The notes under the pieces: model-generated
What the model was told of the DNA's origin: nothing
The model's input: the letters and a program-made list of their open reading frames with translations, nothing else
The model's database searches: none
In this document: one piece after another, positions 24,869 to 34,500 of the stretch
Layout of the letters: every line of letters begins with the position of its first letter
Position numbering within the stretch: position 1 is the first letter of the stretch
Assembly: GCA_031546985.1 (NCBI GenBank)
Contig: JAVBJN010000043.1
Location: forward strand, 1-64,000
Length of the DNA stretch: 64,000 nt
Reading direction: 5' to 3'
DNA from: JAVBJN01 sp031546985
Lineage (GTDB): Bacteria; Bacteroidota; Bacteroidia; Chitinophagales; Chitinophagaceae
Position numbers and translations under genes: made by a program

Positions 24869-24876
24869 CAAATTTA
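24869..24876 (-). promoter_or_regulatory. Candidate -7 element of the DUF1573 operon
   Basis: TAAATTTG on the minus strand (24876 to 24869), 33 bp before the ATG at 24836. No clear -33. Confidence 0.45.
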
Positions 24877-24937
24877 TATTAACCCGAATATCATGCCTAG
24901 TTTATTTTGTTAAGCAGAAGTTAAGGCACGTTTGTAC

Positions 24938-24945
24938 TATATTTG
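24938..24945 (+). promoter_or_regulatory. Candidate -7 element of the E1 gene
   Basis: TATATTTG fits TAnnTTTG. The predicted start near 24949 leaves a ~41-nt leader before the ATG at 24990. No TTG at the expected -33 distance. Confidence 0.45.
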
Positions 24946-24989
24946 CAGCGCAAACAGCGTTAGAAAAAATAATCCGATAGCTCGTTCAT

Positions 24990-27374
24990 ATGGAAAAAAA
25001 TACTGCTCAGAAAGAGAAAATGTCTTTTGAATCTTTTAAAGCTGAAGTCCTTAACGATTACCGTGTTGCGTACGAAAGCCGCCAGGCAAGTCTGCTGGGC
25101 CGTAAAGAGGTTTTGACCGGCAAGGCCAAGTTCGGCATCTTTGGTGATGGTAAGGAACTGGCTCAGATTGCTATTGCTAAAAGTTTTAAAAACGGTGATT
25201 TCCGTTCGGGTTATTACCGCGACCAGACTTTTATGTTTTCTGCGGGAATGAGCAATACCACAGCGTTTTTTGCACAGTTATATGCCAACCCTGATGTAGA
25301 AAAGGAACCGGCAAGTGGTGGCCGTCAAATGAACGGACACTATGCTACCCGTTTCCTGGATGAGAAAGGCGATTGGAAAGACCTTACCCAGAGTAAAAAC
25401 TCATCTTCCGATATTTCTCCTACCGCCGGCCAGATGGTTCGTGGTTTAGGATTGGCATTTGCTTCCAAACTGTTCCGCAATGCGGAGCAGCTGAAGCAGT
25501 TTAAAACCTTGTCTAATAACGGTAACGAAGTATGTTTCACCACCATTGGCGATGCCTCTACTTCCGAAGGTCATTTCTGGGAAACCATTAATGCTGCCGG
25601 TGTATTGCAGGTGCCTTTGGCCATATTTGTATACGATGACGGATACGGTATTTCCGTTCCCCAAAAATACCAGACCACCAAAAGCTCTATTTCTGAAGTC
25701 CTGAGCGGCTTCCAGTACGATGAGCGCCTGGGTGGTGTGCACATTTACCGTGTAAAAGGCTGGGATTACGCTGCACTGGTAGATACCATTCAAAAAGGTA
25801 TTGCCAAAATGCGCGAAACCCATGTGCCTGCGGTATTCCACATCCAGGAAATTACACAGCCACAAGGTCACTCTACCTCCGGTTCTCATGAGCGTTATAA
25901 AACGAAAGAGCGCCTGGAGTGGGAAAAAGACTGGGATTGTCTGAAAAAGATGCGTGAGTTTGTGCTGGAAAATGCCATTGCTACTGAAGAAGACCTGGTG
26001 AAACTGGAAGATGCCAGTAAAGAAGCGGTGAGCGAGGCTAAAAAGTCGGCCTGGGAAGCGTTCCTGGCGCCTATCAAAATCCAGATCACGAAAGCGACTG
26101 AGCTGTGCAATAATGTAGCTAACGAAGGTGGTGCCAACAGTGCATTTATTGCGCAGTGTGTGGCCGAGCTGAATGCTATTAAAGAACCGATCCGTAAAGA
26201 TGTACTTAAAACCATCTTCAAAATATTGCAGGTTTCTGCTCCTTCTGCCGCGGTAAATGCTTTGCGCAGCTACCGTGAAGAGTTGCTGAGCGACGCGCAG
26301 GAAAAATACAGCTCTGAATTGTATTCCGAAGGTGCGCAATCGGTAATGAAAGTGCAGGAAGTAAAAGCCGAATACGCTGCCGATGCGCCTGTATTGAATG
26401 GTTTTGAAGTGTTGAATAAATTTTTTGACCAAACCCTGGCTTCCAATCCTAAAGTATTTGCTTTTGGTGAAGATGTGGGGCATATTGGCGATGTAAACCA
26501 GGGCTTTTCTGGCTTACAGGAAAAACATGGCGAAGTGCGCGTGTTTGATACCGGTATCCGCGAAGCTACCATTATGGGGCAGGGTATAGGTATGGCTATG
26601 CGTGGCCTGCGTCCGATAGCAGAGATCCAATACCTGGATTACCTGCTGTACGGTCTGCAACCCTTGTCTGATGATGTGGCTACACTGCGTTACCGTACCA
26701 AAGGTGGTCAGAAATGTCCGCTGATTGTGCGTACCCGTGGTCACCGCCTCGAAGGTGTGTGGCACAGTGGCTCCCCAATTGGTATGATTATTAACAGCTT
26801 GCGTGGTATTCACCTGTGTGTGCCCCGCAATATGACCCAGGCTGCCGGTATGTACAATACCTTGCTGCAGTCGGATGAGCCAGCTGTGGTGATTGAGTGC
26901 CTGAACGGTTACCGTTTGAAAGAAACCCTGCCCTCCAACCTCGACACCTTTACCGTTCCTTTTGGTATACCCGAAGTATTGACCGAAGGTGATGATGTAA
27001 CCATCGTTTCTTATGGTTCTACCCTGCGCATTTGCCAGGAAGCAATGGATTTGTACCTGAAACCTAAAGGAATAAACTGCGAATTGATTGATGTGCAAAC
27101 GCTGATGCCGTTTGACGTAAACCATAAAATCCTGGAATCACTGAAGAAAACCAACCGCATTGTATTCGTAGATGAAGACGTGCCAGGTGGTGCCAGTGCT
27201 TTCATGTTCCAGCAAGTGATGGAAAAACAGGGCGGTTACCGCTGGCTGGATGTAGCGCCGCGCACTATTGCGGCCAAACCGCACCGTCCGGCATACGGAA
27301 CGGATGGAGACTACTTCAGTAAGCCCAATGCTGAAGATATAGCCGAAGTAATTGAAGCTATGATGGCAGAATAA
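24990..27374 (+). CDS. Fused E1 alpha/beta subunit of a branched-chain 2-oxoacid dehydrogenase
   Basis: A 794-residue thiamine-diphosphate enzyme made of an E1-alpha domain (about 20-350) joined to an E1-beta domain (about 460-790). In alpha, the ThDP motif region is GDASTSEGHFWETINAAG ... YDDGYGIS. In beta, FAFGEDVGHIGDVNQGFSGL, then EIQYLDYLLYGLQPL and VPFGIPEVLTEGDDVTIVSY are characteristic. Such fusions in Bacteroidetes are annotated as 2-oxoisovalerate dehydrogenase E1, which decarboxylates branched-chain 2-oxoacids and passes the acyl group to lipoyl-E2. E2 and E3 are not adjacent. Substrate (branched-chain versus other 2-oxoacids) is inferred from family. Strong terminator follows. Confidence 0.9.
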   Translation: MEKNTAQKEKMSFESFKAEVLNDYRVAYESRQASLLGRKEVLTGKAKFGIFGDGKELAQIAIAKSFKNGDFRSGYYRDQTFMFSAGMSNTTAFFAQLYANPDVEKEPASGGRQMNGHYATRFLDEKGDWKDLTQSKNSSSDISPTAGQMVRGLGLAFASKLFRNAEQLKQFKTLSNNGNEVCFTTIGDASTSEGHFWETINAAGVLQVPLAIFVYDDGYGISVPQKYQTTKSSISEVLSGFQYDERLGGVHIYRVKGWDYAALVDTIQKGIAKMRETHVPAVFHIQEITQPQGHSTSGSHERYKTKERLEWEKDWDCLKKMREFVLENAIATEEDLVKLEDASKEAVSEAKKSAWEAFLAPIKIQITKATELCNNVANEGGANSAFIAQCVAELNAIKEPIRKDVLKTIFKILQVSAPSAAVNALRSYREELLSDAQEKYSSELYSEGAQSVMKVQEVKAEYAADAPVLNGFEVLNKFFDQTLASNPKVFAFGEDVGHIGDVNQGFSGLQEKHGEVRVFDTGIREATIMGQGIGMAMRGLRPIAEIQYLDYLLYGLQPLSDDVATLRYRTKGGQKCPLIVRTRGHRLEGVWHSGSPIGMIINSLRGIHLCVPRNMTQAAGMYNTLLQSDEPAVVIECLNGYRLKETLPSNLDTFTVPFGIPEVLTEGDDVTIVSYGSTLRICQEAMDLYLKPKGINCELIDVQTLMPFDVNHKILESLKKTNRIVFVDEDVPGGASAFMFQQVMEKQGGYRWLDVAPRTIAAKPHRPAYGTDGDYFSKPNAEDIAEVIEAMMAE

Positions 27375-27394
27375 TCCAATTGTAAAGTATACGT

Positions 27395-27422
27395 AAAGGA
27401 GGGCGAAAGCCCTCCTTTTTTT
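27395..27422 (+). terminator. Terminator of the E1 gene
   Basis: The stem AAAGGAGGGC/GCCCTCCTTT has a GAAA tetraloop and a T run. Confidence 0.92.
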
Positions 27423-27463
27423 ATGCCCTTTTTTGAATACAAAACCTTTTAATCACCCAAATA

Positions 27464-28258
27464 ATGAAACGTAAAATTACCATCTTAGGTGGTGGCAATC
27501 TGGGCCAGGCTATTGCCCTGGGTCTTTTGGAAAGCGGCTTTTCGGCAGCCGGAGACATTACCATAACCCGGAGAAATGTAGAATGGTTAAGTACGCTGGC
27601 CGGTAAAGGCTTGTCTTGTTTAAGCAACAATGTGCTGGCTGTGCGCCATGCCGATATTGTTATACTAGCGGTGAAACCCTTCCAGGTAGCGGGTGTGTTG
27701 CAGGAAATACAAGAGGCGCTAAAACCGGGCGCAATACTGGTTTCAGTGGTTACCGGTGTGTTGTTGAGCGAGCTGGCAGCGTTGGTGGTACCGGATATGG
27801 CTATTGTGCGGGCTATGCCCAATACTGCTGTTGCGATAAGGGAAAGCATGACTTGTATCTGTTACCATAAAGTGCAGGAGCTGGATAAAGATTATGTGCA
27901 GCAGCTTTTTCAAAGCCTGGGTAAAACCGTGGAGATTGACGAAGCGCTTATGGAAGCGGCTACGGTATTGGGAGCGTGCGGTACCGCATATGCTATGCGC
28001 TATATCAGGGCCAATATCCAGGGCGGCATTGAGATTGGTTTTGATGCAGTTACCGCATCTTTTATCGCTGCACAGACGGTAAAAGGGGCAGCGGAGTTAC
28101 TACTGCGGAATGGTACACACCCCGAGTATGAAATAGACAAAGTGACCACACCTAAAGGTTGTACCATCGCAGGATTGAACGAAATGGAGCATGGAGGTTT
28201 CAGCTCTTCGCTGATCAAGGGGGTGGTAGCGAGCCATAAAAAGATCGCAAGAGGGTAG
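27464..28258 (+). CDS. proC: Pyrroline-5-carboxylate reductase
   Basis: A 264-residue NAD(P)H enzyme that reduces pyrroline-5-carboxylate to proline, the last step of proline synthesis. The N-terminal Rossmann motif is TILGGGNLGQAIALGLL. VILAVKPFQ and RAMPNTAVAI are family segments. The C-terminal dimerisation/P5C-binding helices carry TVKGAAELLL and KVTTPKGCTIAGLNEMEHGG, the ProC signature. Length is normal. Single gene; no proA/proB nearby. Confidence 0.95.
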   Translation: MKRKITILGGGNLGQAIALGLLESGFSAAGDITITRRNVEWLSTLAGKGLSCLSNNVLAVRHADIVILAVKPFQVAGVLQEIQEALKPGAILVSVVTGVLLSELAALVVPDMAIVRAMPNTAVAIRESMTCICYHKVQELDKDYVQQLFQSLGKTVEIDEALMEAATVLGACGTAYAMRYIRANIQGGIEIGFDAVTASFIAAQTVKGAAELLLRNGTHPEYEIDKVTTPKGCTIAGLNEMEHGGFSSSLIKGVVASHKKIARG

Positions 28259-28369
28259 AAAAGGTCTTTTTGCGACACAACTCTAAATGGTTTTGACCAT
28301 CTGCTCAATGAGAAAGGGTAGATATGGTATACAGATGTAATATTGGGTATCTCATAAAACCTTTTAGCT

Positions 28370-28621
28370 ATGAAAACTTACGATTCAAAGATCCGGAAAA
28401 CTGCCTGGACACTCATGATTATGCTTCCCGTATTTGCCATTTGGGGCTTTACAATGGATAGCGGTAACGAAAAAGTAACAATCTGTCACATTCCTCCGGG
28501 TAATCCCGAAAATGCACACTCTATTACGATTAGTGAAAATGCAGTGGCTGCACATATTGCCAACCACGGCGACTATATTGGAAGGTGCGGACAAGGTGAC
28601 CCTGAAGAAGGAAACGAATAA
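28370..28621 (+). CDS. Small exported protein with a CHIPPGNPxN...HGDYIGxC motif
   Basis: An 83-residue protein with an N-terminal hydrophobic export segment (TAWTLMIMLPVFAIWGF). A compact mature part contains VTICHIPPGNPENAHSITIS and AVAAHIANHGDYIGRC. This Cys-His...His-Gly-Asp...Cys pattern recurs in many bacterial extracellular proteins by recall, often as a short module. Two cysteines and three histidines could form a metal site or disulfide. Function unknown. A terminator follows at 28655-28685. Confidence 0.7.
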   Translation: MKTYDSKIRKTAWTLMIMLPVFAIWGFTMDSGNEKVTICHIPPGNPENAHSITISENAVAAHIANHGDYIGRCGQGDPEEGNE

Positions 28622-28654
28622 AAAATTTAGTGATTAATCCCGGCAAAATGAACG

Positions 28655-28685
28655 AAAGGATGTGCAAATGCACATCCTTTTTTTA
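28655..28685 (+). terminator. Terminator of the small exported protein gene
   Basis: The stem AAAGGATGTGC/GCACATCCTTT has loop AAAT and is followed by TTTTTA. Confidence 0.92.
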
Positions 28686-28820
28686 TGGGTTTATCCGGAA
28701 AATGTTATTCATGAAACTTTATGGTAAATACATGTGATACAGAACCTTGTTTTCGTAACTTTAATTGGTGCGACCTGGGAGGAATGATTTTTTTGAACCA
28801 ATACATATTCAGAATCTCCG

Positions 28821-29228
28821 ATGAAACCAAGGATCAATATCATTACACTGGCGGTAGATAATGTAAGCAAGGCCCTGTTGTTTTACCGCGATACATTGGG
28901 GTTGCCTACCGAAGGCATGGCCGATGGTGCCGATCATATCGCTTTTGAGCTGCAAAATAATTTGTCGCTGGTACTGTATCCGCGTACCGAGATTGCACGA
29001 CTGGTGAATGAACCTTTACAAAGCAAGAGTTCGCTGGAATTTATTCTCACCTATATTACAGAAGATAAAGCGGAGGTAGATGCGATGCTTAAAAAAGTGG
29101 CATTGGCCGGAGGTACTGTACTTGGCGCTCCGCATGAGCACGAGTGGGGGTATGTTGGTTACTTTAAGGATCCGGATGGGCATCTCTGGGAGATTATCTG
29201 GAATCCCGATTTCGAGACCGGGTTGTAA
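28821..29228 (+). CDS. VOC/glyoxalase-family protein
   Basis: A 135-residue single-chain vicinal-oxygen-chelate protein with two beta-alpha-beta-beta-beta modules. The first module is ITLAVDNVSKALLFYRDTLG and the second ends HEWGYVGYFKDPDGHLWEII with the usual metal-ligand Glu in WEI. Potential substrates cannot be named. Members range from glyoxalases to antibiotic-resistance and dioxygenase proteins. It is convergent with pbpC, whose stop codon begins at the next base after this gene's stop. Confidence 0.88.
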   Translation: MKPRINIITLAVDNVSKALLFYRDTLGLPTEGMADGADHIAFELQNNLSLVLYPRTEIARLVNEPLQSKSSLEFILTYITEDKAEVDAMLKKVALAGGTVLGAPHEHEWGYVGYFKDPDGHLWEIIWNPDFETGL

Positions 29229-31574
29229 TCAGATAAATTTTACGTTTACCGTAATGTTGCTGTTGCGCCCTTTATCATCGGTGCAGGAAATTTTAATGCG
29301 GTTTTCGTCAGGGATGAAAAACAGTTTCTCCGAAGGTTTACCGCTGCCAATGTAACGGTCGTTAACGTACCAATATACCAACTGCACATCATTGGCTGTG
29401 GCGCAGGATAATTGTAGCTGTTGCTGGCCCCGCTCTGTAATAAGATAAGTCATACCCGATTCCAGCGTATTGATCCTGGGTGGTATACCTTCAAACATGC
29501 GCGCGCAGGCTGGGTTGTGTGGCGGCAGCTGCTCGTAAGTGATGTGATGGCTTTCGTTGTAGGCTGCAATTTCCGGACTGATGTCGGGATACAGCTTGGT
29601 CTGGTAGCCGGTAGCGGGCAGGCAGGAGGTGCAATACATAAATTTTCCGTTTGCAGCAAGCCATATTGGTTTAAGGTGCCGGCAAGGCTCGTTGGATGAG
29701 ATGCCCGGAATGTAATAATCCATTACCGTTGCGGTACAATATTCACTTGGTACTTTACCGCTTTGTGTGCATATCTGTCTTATCTCCAGTTTTTGCGGCA
29801 TATCGGGAACGTCTGAATAAGCATTTCTGTCTATGGCATTAAAAAGCCGGAACAAAAGTGGGGTTGCAATGCCCGCGCCACTCAGGTCTGCAGCGCCTTT
29901 ACCCGAAAAATTTCCGGTCCATACACCAATGGTATACCGTTGGTTGTAACCAATACTCCAGCCATCTTTACGGCCATAGGATGTGCCTGTTTTCCAGGCT
30001 ATACGTGGTGTGTTGGTAGCCTGTGCAGCCAGGTGGGGCAGGTCGGGACGGTTTAGTTCCGATAATATTCGGGTAATCATGTAAGCCGATTCTGGCGAAA
30101 GGATTTGTACCGAAGCCGTATCTGCTTTTTGTTTTTTATGGTCTTTCCAAACACTATCGGGTTGGAGCCAAACCAGTGGTTGGTAACGGCCATTATTGGC
30201 AAAGGAAGCATATAAACCTACCATCTCTTCTAAACGAACACTACAGCCACCAAGGATCATAGACAATCCCATCCGCTTGCGGTTATACCAGATAGAAGAA
30301 AAGCCCGATTGTACCAGCGAAGCAGCAAAAGCGCTAACATTCAGTTCGTGCAAAGTCTTTACTGCCGGGATGTTTAAAGACAACCGCAAAGCATCTTCTA
30401 CGGTTACATTTCCATTGAATGTCAGATCATAGTTTTCGGGGGAGTACCCATTAAAATTAACAGGTACATCGGCAATCATGGTTTTAGGTGTAAGCAGCCC
30501 TTTGTCGAATGCAATGCCATATACGAGCGGCTTTAGCGTACTGCCCGGCGACCGCATGGCTTTAACGCCGTCTACCTCTCCCTGGTGCTGCCTATCGTTA
30601 AAATTGGGCGAGCCTACATAAGCCAGTACCTGCCTGGTTTGATTGTCTACCACCAGTACCGCGGCATTGTAAATACCGTGCGATTGTAAACTACGGCTGT
30701 AGTTGGTCACAAGGTCTTCTGCTTTTTGCTGCATTACCGGATCGAGGGTGGTGTGTACTTCACAATCATTAAGTCCGGCTGGTTGCATACGTCTTGAAAA
30801 ATGCGGACTACCATTTGGCGCATTGCGGCGGTAGGCATTCAGCGGTTCGTGCAGGGCATCGTTGATAATCTCGTGGCTAAACAATCCTTCGGCTTCAAAA
30901 GTTTTTAGCCATTGGTTGCGCACTGCAACTATTCTGCTGTTGTCTTTGCCTATTACCATTGCATTGGGCCGGTTGGGAATTACGCTCAACGCGGTGAGCT
31001 CTGCCAGCGAAAGCTGGTCGGGCGTTTTGTTGAAATACAGTAGTGCCGCGGCTTTCACGCCCTGTATGTTAGACCCGTAGGGCACCAGGTTCAGGTACAG
31101 TTGTAGTATCTCATCTTTGGAAAAATCCTTTTCGAGCTGCAAGGCACGGAATATTTCTACCAGTTTGTTAAGGTAAGTACGAGGCTTGCGGTTGAGCATC
31201 CGGGCTACCTGCATGGTAATGGTAGAGGCACCCGAAGTGCGGCGCATTTTTAATAGATTATTGGCAATGGCCCGGCCCATCGCCAGCAGGTTTACACCCG
31301 GGTGTTTGTAAAAGCATTTGTCTTCTTTATACACGATGGCTTGCCTTAGCCTGGGCGTAATTTCATTGAGTTGGGTTTGTAGCCGCCATTGCTGGTCCTG
31401 GGCTATATAAGCATGTATCACCGATCCGTCACGCGCCAGTATAAGCCGGGCATAAGGAACCTGAACTCGTAGCGGAAACAACAGATCGAGCAGGAAAAAC
31501 AGCACAATACATGCTGTTAATCCAATGCCCAGTCTTTTAACCCAGATCCAGATCCGTTTGCGCATTATTATCAT
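29229..31574 (-). CDS. pbpC: Penicillin-binding protein 1C
   Basis: A 781-residue bifunctional class A PBP of the 1C group. One N-terminal transmembrane segment (LGIGLTACIVLFFLLDLLFP) is followed by a GT51 glycosyltransferase domain (about 55-235; AIVYKEDKCFYKHPGVN and GASTITMQVARML). The transpeptidase domain has SPGSTLKP (Ser345-x-x-Lys), SLN in LRLSLNIPAV and WKTGTSYG (KTG). A C-terminal BiPBP_C domain (from about 690) ends the protein. PBP1C pairs with bacterial alpha-2-macroglobulin, and here the ATG follows the A2M stop codon directly, so the two are translationally coupled. Role: peptidoglycan repair, possibly after breach by hostile proteases (by family). Confidence 0.96.
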   Translation of the reverse strand: MIIMRKRIWIWVKRLGIGLTACIVLFFLLDLLFPLRVQVPYARLILARDGSVIHAYIAQDQQWRLQTQLNEITPRLRQAIVYKEDKCFYKHPGVNLLAMGRAIANNLLKMRRTSGASTITMQVARMLNRKPRTYLNKLVEIFRALQLEKDFSKDEILQLYLNLVPYGSNIQGVKAAALLYFNKTPDQLSLAELTALSVIPNRPNAMVIGKDNSRIVAVRNQWLKTFEAEGLFSHEIINDALHEPLNAYRRNAPNGSPHFSRRMQPAGLNDCEVHTTLDPVMQQKAEDLVTNYSRSLQSHGIYNAAVLVVDNQTRQVLAYVGSPNFNDRQHQGEVDGVKAMRSPGSTLKPLVYGIAFDKGLLTPKTMIADVPVNFNGYSPENYDLTFNGNVTVEDALRLSLNIPAVKTLHELNVSAFAASLVQSGFSSIWYNRKRMGLSMILGGCSVRLEEMVGLYASFANNGRYQPLVWLQPDSVWKDHKKQKADTASVQILSPESAYMITRILSELNRPDLPHLAAQATNTPRIAWKTGTSYGRKDGWSIGYNQRYTIGVWTGNFSGKGAADLSGAGIATPLLFRLFNAIDRNAYSDVPDMPQKLEIRQICTQSGKVPSEYCTATVMDYYIPGISSNEPCRHLKPIWLAANGKFMYCTSCLPATGYQTKLYPDISPEIAAYNESHHITYEQLPPHNPACARMFEGIPPRINTLESGMTYLITERGQQQLQLSCATANDVQLVYWYVNDRYIGSGKPSEKLFFIPDENRIKISCTDDKGRNSNITVNVKFI

Positions 31575-34500
31575 TTACTCAGTTACCTTAATTATACCTG
31601 CGCCGTGATAGGAGTGCAATACACCGTTATACATAGCATCAGCTTGTACCGGACCTTGTTTAAAGGTGCCTGGCGATACCGCCCTTACCATGTAGTAAAA
31701 CTGCTGAGCCGTATCGGAAACGGAGGTAAACAGGTTGATGCGATCGTCGCGGAAATCGATATAGTCTGGATCAGATTGGTTTTTGATCCAGTTCATCTCC
31801 GGCAATTCATTGAGCCTGGTGTTTTCAATTTCAAGCCCGGCAGGCAGCATATCTGTAATCACCACGTTTTCTATTCTTCCGGTGTATTGTTTGGTGAGCG
31901 TTAGTTTTACCACAATCAGTTCGTTCTGCTTAAAGGTATTGCCCGCAATAGCTTTGCCGGTGCGGTCAAAGTAGCTGCGCCTGATTTTCATATAGCTGTC
32001 TTCTTCTACAAAACTACCATCGGCGGTTATGCCGCTCGTTTCCCAGAAATAGTAATAAGCGCCTTTGCCTTTCACTTGTACCTGGAGCATGTTTTTGCCT
32101 TCTGGTTTCCAGTTTAGCAAAATGTTGGAGCCATTGGCATTGCCTGCAGGTTTACCATTGAGTAAAACACTTGCAGTGGCTGTGGTTTGGTTGGCAGTAC
32201 GGGCCATTTTACCCAAAGCCAGTATGCTGAATATTTTTTCCTGGGTACTCAGGTACGGCTGCTGGTTGAGGGCCATAGATACCTGGCGGGCCATTATGCC
32301 TGTCTGAGGGTTACCTGGGTCAATATCCAGCAAGGCGTTCAACGCCATAGCCTGGTCGCGGATAAGCGAGTAGAAACTGCCACCCGAAACGCTGTTGGCT
32401 GCTTCTCCTGCAAATGCAGGGGGCAATATCTGTCGGGCCTGGGCCTGCTGCCCGGCAAGTGCATATGCTGCTGCCAGCATGTATTTACTATCGAGGCTCA
32501 GCAGGTTGGGATTGCCTTTGTAGTAATTCATGATGGAATGCTGCGGTTGTGCGGCCAGTGCCAGAACATACAGTGAGTAGGCCACTTCTTTGGGAGCGAT
32601 TTGTTTTACCTGGTTGCGGTTGTAAACATAGGTCTGTGTTTCTTTTTTCTGCAATTTGGTTTGCAGGTATTGCAACAGCAGTTTTACGGTTTCGCTGTTT
32701 ACCTCATAACCCGCCTTTCTGGCTTCGAGGAGGAAGTGCGTGGCATACACGCTTCCCCACCAGCTTTCGTATCCACCATCGGGCCAGTATGACAAGGCAC
32801 CGTTGCTCAACTGCATCGACTGCAGTTTTAGAATGGCTTGTTGCACATTATAAGCCGGGTTCATGTCTTTGTTATCGTAACCATACATGCTCTTAACCAG
32901 ATCGGCATAGTACAGTTGGGGGAAGGCGGTAGACGTGGTTTGTTCTACGCAGCCATAAGGATATTGCACGAGGTCGTCGATATTGCGGGCGTATTGCACC
33001 AATGGCGATTTGCCTACCAGCAAGCGGCCTTTGGCAGTGCCCGGCATAAAGTCGGCAGTCAGGTTAAGGTTCGTAGTGGCATTTTCATTGGCAATGCCGT
33101 TACCTGTGCGTTTTTGTAAAGACGCAGGCGGACGAATACCAATTTCGGTTTCGTTGGTAAAGGTTTCGGAAGCCGTTTTTACCGATACCAATACTTTACA
33201 GGCGCCGATCGCTTTAGCCGCTGTGATGTTGAAGATCACGCGTTGCTCTCCTCCCGCTGGGATGGTTACCTGCTTACTGCTGCCGGAGATGCTCAATGGG
33301 CCGCTTACGGCAACAGAAGTGTTGGCTGTAATGGGTTGTGTAGTGGTATTACTCAGCATAACCGGCATCACTACTTCATCCTCGGGACTCAGGAAGCGGG
33401 GCAGGGCGGTGCTGATGACCACAGGATCTGCCACTTTCATATGCTGGTCTGTGCCGCCGAAGGCTGCGTTTTTGTAGGCTACAGCCATTACCCGAAGATC
33501 GCCGGAAAACTGGGGTACGTCAATGTCGTATTTAACGATACCGCTGGCATTGGCTTGCACAATACCGCTCCAGAACGAAACATTCTTAACCCGGTTTACA
33601 AACATGGGGTTTACCCGCAGCCCGTTGCCTTCCTCGCCACCATCGCCACCAGTGCTTGATTTGCGGGTAAGTATCTCGGGCAACAACCAGGGGTAGATAT
33701 CGTAGCTGTTTACCGTAAGCGCTGCTTTCTGGAAAAAGTATTGATACGGTTGCGGCGTTTTATAATTCTTGATCTGTAAAATGCCTTCATCAACTGCGGC
33801 AATGGTTACATAAGCGCCGGGCGCTGTTTTAACCGTAATGGTCTGTTTGGTTTTAGACCGCGATTTCTCTGCCAGGCTTACGCTAACAGGGAGTCTGTTC
33901 TTCGCGTTTTCTACCATCACCGGACGGAAACCGTGGGCTACCGTAAGTGGAATGCCGGCACCATTCATCGGGCGGAATAGTGTAGCCGAAATATACACGT
34001 TGGGCAGGAATTCATCATTGGTGGTGATGTCCAGCGATGCCGACTTGTTTTTGGTAGAAAGATAGTAGTGCTCAATGAGCTTGTTGCGCTCTACCGTTAC
34101 CAGTAATTTGCCTTCAAACGGGGTGGTGAAGAGTGCATGCATCCGCTCACCCGACTGGTACTTTTCTTTATCCGTCTGGATGGTTACGTTGCCCTCATTG
34201 TTTACATCGAAGGAGTTGTACTGGGTATCGTTCCAGCCCCAGGCATAAAAGGTTTCGGATACAAAACTGTTGCGGTCTGGCAGCGATACCCGTATTTCAT
34301 ATTCGCCGCTGAGTTGCGGAGTATAGGAGAACCAGGTGGCATTTCCGTTTACCGTAATGTTCTGCTGCAATACGGTTTTGGTACTTTGTTGCGATACATA
34401 TTTATAGCTGTTGCCATTTTGCTGTATTACGTTTTGCCATTCTTTTTTAAGGATCACCACCCGGGCGGTTACCTGGTTTTGGAGCGCGCCTTTAGGGTTA